From positions 5,469,501 to 5,533,500 of the forward strand of contig NC_091008.1 in NCBI RefSeq assembly GCF_041146395.1: 64,000 nt of DNA, in the 5' to 3' direction. This document shows positions 57,310-64,000 of this stretch, piece by piece. The DNA comes from Eulemur rufifrons (taxonomy: Eukaryota; Chordata; Mammalia; Primates; Lemuridae). Every line of letters begins with the position of its first letter. The stretch's first letter is position 1. The position numbers and the translations under genes are program-made. The notes beneath the pieces were generated by a model. That model worked only from the letters and a program-made list of their open reading frames with translations, was not told the DNA's origin and searched no databases.

Positions 57310-59045
57310 TTGTGCCCCTCACTCAACTGAGGTTCTGTATCATGATTTAGATCAAGAAGGTCCCACGGAAGTGGATGGAATGTGAAAGAAGACGCAAGAG
57401 GGAGGGGACCTGAATCTCCTGGCAGGATAACCCAAGGTCACCTGAAGGTACAGTTTCCATTAATGCATTAGCTCTACTCAAGAAAAAGAACAAGCCTCAA
57501 CTCTGATGCCTGCGAAGTGGTGTCAGATGGATTTTAAAAATCTTTTCTATTAGCAATAGAAACGACTCGCTTTGTTTTCTGAATGATAAAGGAGGTTCAG
57601 ATTATTTGCTTTTGTTTTGTGCAGGGGAATAATTATAATGAGCAAATGTTCTTTGTCAAGGGCTAGATGTCTGGAGGCAATACATCTGAAGATTTTTTTT
57701 CTTTTATTTTTCTGCAATTTTTGTGGGATGTTAATTTTGCTGGTTACTTGTGTTTCGTGATGAAATGTTTTAGGTGCTGTTCTGCTACTAATCACGCCCA
57801 CAGTGAAGTTCAAGAGTTTCTCCAGCTTCCTACAAGGAGTAGCTATGGGCAAAGAGAGCCGGATCCCAGATCTTTTTTCCATGAGTTTCCTTACACATCA
57901 GACAAATTTTTATACAATATGTATATGATTTTAAGGGTTCTCTTTTAGGCACCCTGGAGGAACTCCTCCCGGAGAAAAAGCATTAGTGTATTAATAGATC
58001 ATGTCAGCTCTTTTTTCTACCATACTATAAAAGTTATATATATAGAAAGTTGAAAAAAAAATGGAAACTTGAATGTTTTGATCACTAGTCCCTTAAGTCT
58101 TGCATTCGTTTGGAGTTTTATTTTCCCATCCCTGAACCATTCTGATGTTCTTTGCCTGCAATTCAATCTCCATTGCTTTAATCATTTTGGATTGTACCTA
58201 ATGGCTTCTCGCTAATAAAAGTGAGGAGGCAGGTTTGACATGGGACAGGTCTCCTCAGCTGGAGTAGGACGTTACGTACGAGTAGTCCACCCATGAAAGA
58301 GCCCACTGTCAGGTTAAATGAATGAGCTGCATGTTTTAATCATTAATGTAATAGCAAAATGTGGACTCTTTGCCTATGTTTTCATCATTTCCATGTTTTT
58401 ATCAGCTAGGGCATCAAAAAATCTATTGAGAAGCCTTCCCATTTCATTGCAGAGAATGGCTTCCATGCGGGGCAGAAATAAATGCTTCCGAGCCTCCCAA
58501 AACGCTAAATAGCTTCAGGGTTTGGTGAAATTTACAGCTATGTCTTTGCTATTTCAGGTTTGGTGAAATTTATAGCTATGACTTTGTCCTTCAGTGTAGG
58601 AATTTGAAGGGACAGGTCTGTGGCCACTATTAGCAAATGGAACCAGCGTGAGTTCCAATTTGCAAAGAGTTGACGTGGAATAGGTGAGTCATAGCTCTCA
58701 GCTGCTGAGATGGAAATGGATTATTTGGTGGAGCGTGGGCAACATTGAGACCAGGTGCGTTGAAAGAGACACGGCTGACCAAGAGGGTGGGGGCTCTGAT
58801 CGCTTTGCATCTGCTGGGAGTTGCTTCATGCAAACTTTCAACTCGCAGCTGATAGCTGCGTGCCAAACGCTGGCGACAGGACTCGCTGTTCTCGGGAGAA
58901 CCCATGGTGAGCATGACTTCTGTACCGCATTTTCCTGATACAGTCGTGTTTAAGAAAAGGAGGGATGAGTTTTAGCACCACTTCTTCTCGGATATTTAGG
59001 CTGTACGCAAGTGAAACCTAGAGCACAGGTTCAATAAGGGGAAAA
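57310..59045. promoter_or_regulatory. Repeat-poor block, candidate regulatory sequence
   Basis: Unique-looking sequence with no young repeat. A 39-bp diverged tandem duplication lies at 58514-58590. The segment at 58630-58930 has an AP-1-like gtgagtcat and octamer-like ctttgcat. Function is inferred only. Confidence 0.3.
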
Positions 59046-59049
59046 TCCA

Positions 59050-59349
59050 GGCCGGGCGTGGTGGCTCACGCCTGTAATCCCAGCACTCTGGGAGGCCGAG
59101 GAGGTGGGCGATTGTTTGAGCTCAGGAGTTCAAGACCAGCCTGAGCAAGAGCGAGACCCCATCTCTGCTAAAAATAGAAAAATTATCTGGATGTGGTGGC
59201 GCATGCCTGTAGTCCCAGCCACTCGGGAGGCTGAGGCAGGAGGGTACCTTGAGCCCAGGAGTTGGAGGTTGCTGTGAGCTGGGCTGATGCCACGGCACTC
59301 TAGCCGGGGCAACAGAGGGAGACTCTGTCTCAAAAACAAACAAACAAAA
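59050..59349 (+). mobile_element. Alu
   Basis: Starts ggccgggcgtggtggctc, ends with a CAAA-type tail and lacks the long middle insertion. Confidence 0.94.
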
Positions 59350-59734
59350 AGAAGAAAATGTGATTTGCTGGCTATACTGTTGGGGTAATGCCATGCACAT
59401 GGCTCTACTGATTCTTCACTGAATTTGCTAAATTAAAACACTCGTCTTATGAACTCTGTGGCAATAGGATTCCATGTGTTACCACGGCGTTTGCTCAGAG
59501 CTCGAGCACAGCTCCGGTTACGTGTGCTACAGAGAATGACATCATTCGAATGCGAGCTTCTGGAGGGCAGGGACAGGGACCTATTCATCTGTGTGTCCTC
59601 AGGTCGTCATACAGAGTTGACGCACCGTAAAAGATTGTACAACAGAATTGATAGCGTAGGGTAAACAGATTCTGCTCTCCTTTCTGGAAATTGTGGTACA
59701 TGTAGGGGAACCAAGGAGGTGGGGGTGAGTTTAG

Positions 59735-60575
59735 AAATATTAGGTCATTAAATATGGAATGTCTGATTTCAAATCAAAAGTGTAGTTTATCGTATCTCAA
59801 ACAAGAAGCAGTGCAATTAATCAAAGTATGCGCCTAAACTATCCACACAGTTTTGCCATCTTAACGGTAGCTTGTTTATGCCAGCAGCAAAGACGCCTGG
59901 AGAGCGAGTGGCAATGAAATCACAAAAGGCGTTTCCACAGCTTGTTGAGAATTGAATATTTTTCCTTGCAGGAAGTGGTCCAAAGCCTGGAAGAAGTGGG
60001 AGTCAGTTGGTGCAAGGGTCTGGTGAATACGGTGGATGACAGAGAGTTTCCAAGTCCAGCCTCTGTAGTTTGAGCAGCGTTGTTTGTGTGACATGTGGTC
60101 GAGCGTTGTCTTGCAAGAGGATTGGCCTGTCTCTGTCGATCAATCTCAGCTGCTTAATCACAAGCGTCCTCATCATTTCGTTCAATTGGTTGCAGTAGAC
60201 ATCGCTGTAACCAATTGACCAGGTTTCATGAACCTGGAGCAGATAATACCAGCACTGGCCCTCTGAACAGATATCATTAGCTTTTTTTTAGTGAATATTC
60301 GGTTTTGGACTGTGTTTTGGCAATTCATCTTTATCCAACCATTGTGCCCAATGCTTGGGATTGTCAGAAAGAATCCATTTTTCATCATACGTGTAGAAAT
60401 GGTTCGCCTTTATGTCGTGACAGCAAAGAAAGGCAAACTTTGAGATAATTTCTCTTCTGATGCTCATTTAATTCATGCGGTACCCATCTATCCAGCTTCT
60501 TTACCTTGCCAGTTGGTTTCAAATGGGCTCAATATTGTTGGCATATAACGTCAAACCTTGCTGCTAATGCACGTG
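59735..60575 (-). pseudogene. Broken mariner transposase (5' truncated, frameshifted)
   Basis: The minus strand encodes pieces of a mariner DD34D transposase in shifting frames: WVPHELNEHQKRN near 60.48 kb, YDEKWILSDN near 60.38 kb with the first catalytic Asp, LLQDNARPHV near 60.11 kb with the second, and PTDSHFF near 60.01 kb with the third. The C-terminal RWQNCVDSLGAYFD is followed by a stop near 59.81 kb. It resembles the Hsmar/SETMAR group. At least two frameshifts and stops, and loss of the N-terminal DNA-binding part, make it inactive. A MIR-age repeat begins above 60590. Confidence 0.8.
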
Positions 60576-60589
60576 TATAAAATCATAGA

Positions 60590-61799
60590 CGAGAAGGCAT
60601 CTCAGAGATCATGCACTTTTAACATCTTCATCTTACAGAGGAGGAAAGTGAGGTCCAGGGAGACTAGTGACATGTTAAGTCACTTAGTTGGTGGCAGAGC
60701 CAGACAGAGACAACATTGGAACTGGTATTTACCAAAAGCTGCTTATAAGGCTGGGCATTGTGCTAGACCTGTGCTGTCTGATTCGTCCACTTTTCTATCC
60801 TTTTTATACTGATTCATCCATTTTTCATGTGTTTGGAAAAGGACTAACATTATCTACTTTGGAACTAAATTATCTGGAAAACACAAAATATTTAAATAAA
60901 TATTGTAATTTAATATTTGCTTTGTCCTTGTTTCTGGTATAGATCTGTGTTTTTTTTTTTTTTTTTTTTTTGCCCAGGCAAGAAAAACAAAAAGCCAACC
61001 TGGCAGCTCTGGGTAGAGTGTGTTTCCCGTACCGGCAGCCTCACGATGATTGTTTCTTGCTGCTATTTCAGACATGGAAATTCTGCCGCAATTTTGTTCT
61101 GAGTTCTAACATTGGCCAGATGCGGATGTCTAAAGAGATGGCAAAAAGTTCAGATGCACGAACCCATGCTTTTGGTGAAAGAGTAGTTGAAGCTCCCCAA
61201 AGACTGAATTTACAGAAAATCCGTTTGTGTTACAGAAGGACCCGCCTCATCTCAGCTGTAAAACGTGTTGGTGTAATTTCACTGCAATTGAGTTTATTGT
61301 CAATAGAGGGCGCCAAAGGATGGAAAAGTAATTATTGATGACGGGGGGAGGGGGGTATTTCTCCTGTTCAATTCACTAGTGTCTATAACCTAAAAGTCAT
61401 CTTCCCATCTTGAAACAGGAGGAATCGGTCCCTCTGTCCGTATGTGTAATGCCATTTCTGCTCATCCATGGCCAGGCGGATCAGAGCACAGCCCGAAGCC
61501 AAGATTTGTTGTATGGGTGGTTTCTAAAGTTGAGAAAAACCCCCATGCTTGTTTTATTTTTTATTTTTCATTTTTTAACCAGAAGACATGGTCCATATTT
61601 CCGCAGTTAGGACTCTGTCCAACAGCTTTACATGCACTGGTGCTTTAATTGTTGAAGTTCCTTCGCTGGGAAGTAAATTAACTCAGTAAATAGTCAGTTT
61701 CTGGGGAAACCAGGTACTAAACCAGACCTGCCCGCCTGCAGCCTGCGGTCTAGAGGGGAACGGAGACATTAATTAACCACAGAGTCACACAGGTGCACA

Positions 61800-61800
<1 letters not shown>
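60590..61800. other. Intergenic with a CTCF-like site
   Basis: 60590-60720 is an ancient MIR-type piece ('ttacagaggaggaaagtgag'). A T tract lies at 60950-60971. A CTCF-like motif at 61300-61314 reads TCAATAGAGGGCGCC. The 122-residue open frame around 60970-61338 has no recognisable protein. Confidence 0.4.
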
Positions 61801-62860
<1,060 letters not shown>

Positions 62861-62869
62861 AACAGCATT

Positions 62870-63830
62870 GTAATGTGATATCTAAAACCATAGGCAATAC
62901 CCATGTCTACATACGTGTATACGTATGTGTATGCATAGAAAAAAAGGCTGGAATATAATTAAAGCATTAACTGTCACGCTTGCAGAGTAAGAGAGAGGCA
63001 GTTGCAATTGGAAGTCCAGATGTTACTGTGTTGTTTGAAAATTTTTAAAGTAAGCCTTAATTGGTCTTCTAATTAGCAAAACTCATAAAATCACTGTCAT
63101 TTCCAATAAAAAGCTTTTCGGCTGGGACATCTGAAGCCCTCGTTGGAGCCCCGATAATCTCTCACCTCCATTAAATCTCTCTACAGGAATTTAGAGAGCC
63201 TTTCCATTTGGGGACCGTCTAGCCCCAGAGAGCATAGATTTCTCTCGCTGCAGCTCATTAGAAATGCTCAGAAAATCAACTTGAAGACTAGCCGCAGAGC
63301 CCTCCCCGCACCCTTTGATCTTTTCAGTAGCAAATGTGTCATTGGTAGCACAATGGTCCAGTTCTTATGTGAGGCTAAAACCCAGCCACTCCGAGATGCT
63401 TTGGAGACTCCCTGAACTCCAGCTAACCACCGATCTTTCTCCCAATTGATGTATCAGTTCTGCCACAGCCCCCGGGGATGTCATTTCCACTTGCTTGGTA
63501 AATATTTAGCCCGGCTGCCTTTGGCTATGGAAAGGATTATAAATATTTTAAGCACTGCAAGTGATTGAAACTGTCTGTATTTGATTTTTGTCTACGCCTG
63601 CGATGCTTTGGGTAAAAAACTTAACCCTGAGTGGGAAGCATCTTTGGGAAGATAAACGTTCTAGGTATGAGAAGGATCAAGTGTAGTTTGGACTGCTATG
63701 GTCAGGCAGTAGTTTGCACCTGGACGATTTTAGCTCACACCAGTTAATCTTTCTTACCGTGGGAGAAATAAAAGACATCATTTCCTAAGAACATTTTTTT
63801 TGTTTATGAATTTAAAAATATATATTTTAA
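62870..63830. promoter_or_regulatory. Repeat-poor block with TCF/LEF site, candidate enhancer
   Basis: Unique-looking. Contains a canonical TCF/LEF motif CCTTTGATC at 63312-63320, cttaattggtcttctaatta-type homeodomain cores (63057-63076) and octamer-like stretches. Candidate regulatory sequence; conservation not tested. Confidence 0.4.
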
Positions 63831-63845
63831 TTATTATTTTTTTTT

Positions 63846-64000
63846 TTAGAGCAGTTTTTGGTTCACAGCAAAAGTGAGTGGCGAGTAAAGAGAGCTGTTA
63901 ATACGCCCTCTGCACCCAGTCCCGCCTAACTCCCCCACTGTTAGCATCCATGGAGTGACTCTACTTTGACACGTCAGTACCACCCAAAGTCCATCATCTA
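63846..64000. mobile_element. Old L1 fragment running off the window
   Basis: 'agagcagtttttggttcaca' and 'gtcagtaccacccaaagtcc' match an L1M 3' region. Truncated by the window edge. Confidence 0.6.

Noticed and set aside
60970..61338. 122-residue open frame on the plus strand
   Set aside because: No recognisable domain and no splice or promoter context. Kept only as part of an intergenic block with a CTCF-like motif.

Overview
This is a nuclear genome window from a primate, most likely a lemur (Strepsirrhini). The best evidence is the Alu population. Most young copies share a middle region that reads, on their own sense strand, 'agaaagaaattatatggaca' followed by an A/T-rich link into 'attagccgggcatggtgg', and many keep perfect target-site duplications (TSDs). 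I associate this Alu type with lemurs, not with monkeys or apes. A LINE-1 3' end with a G-rich 3' UTR near 2 kb fits the same lineage. The species is not resolved.

Two intact, intron-containing protein genes lie head to tail on the minus strand. OSTC (oligosaccharyltransferase complex subunit, 149 aa) has four coding exons between 7159 and 19662, a CpG-rich promoter near 19.1-20.1 kb and poly(A) signals near 6.63 kb. RPL34 (ribosomal protein eL34, 117 aa) has four coding exons between 34393 and 36174, a non-coding first exon near 37.58-37.61 kb with a pyrimidine-tract (TOP) start, and a poly(A) signal at 34365-34370. From memory the neighbours match human chromosome 4q25, where RPL34 and OSTC are adjacent and LEF1 lies beyond a gene desert on the RPL34 side. 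The window would then run OSTC, RPL34, desert towards LEF1.

The most unusual object is at 40381-40477 (+): a complete vault RNA gene about 3 kb upstream of RPL34. It has a perfect A box, a vault-type B box, a paired terminal stem and a TTTT Pol III terminator. A GC-rich segment upstream carries a TATA-like core and an AP-1 site. The vault RNA genes I know in human are on 5q31 (plus an X pseudogene), so this looks like an additional, possibly lineage-specific locus.

The rest is intronic or intergenic. It is rich in Alu (about 25 copies), MIR, L2-like and old L1 pieces. It also holds a MaLR-type LTR, a Tigger-like DNA transposon split by two Alus, a hAT-like element split by two tandem Alus, and a broken mariner transposase near 60 kb. 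Repeat-poor stretches at about 45.0-46.6, 51.8-53.5, 57.3-59.0 and 62.9-63.8 kb look like candidate regulatory sequence; two contain TCF/LEF consensus sites. All comparisons with human genes and repeat families are from memory; no database search was run.
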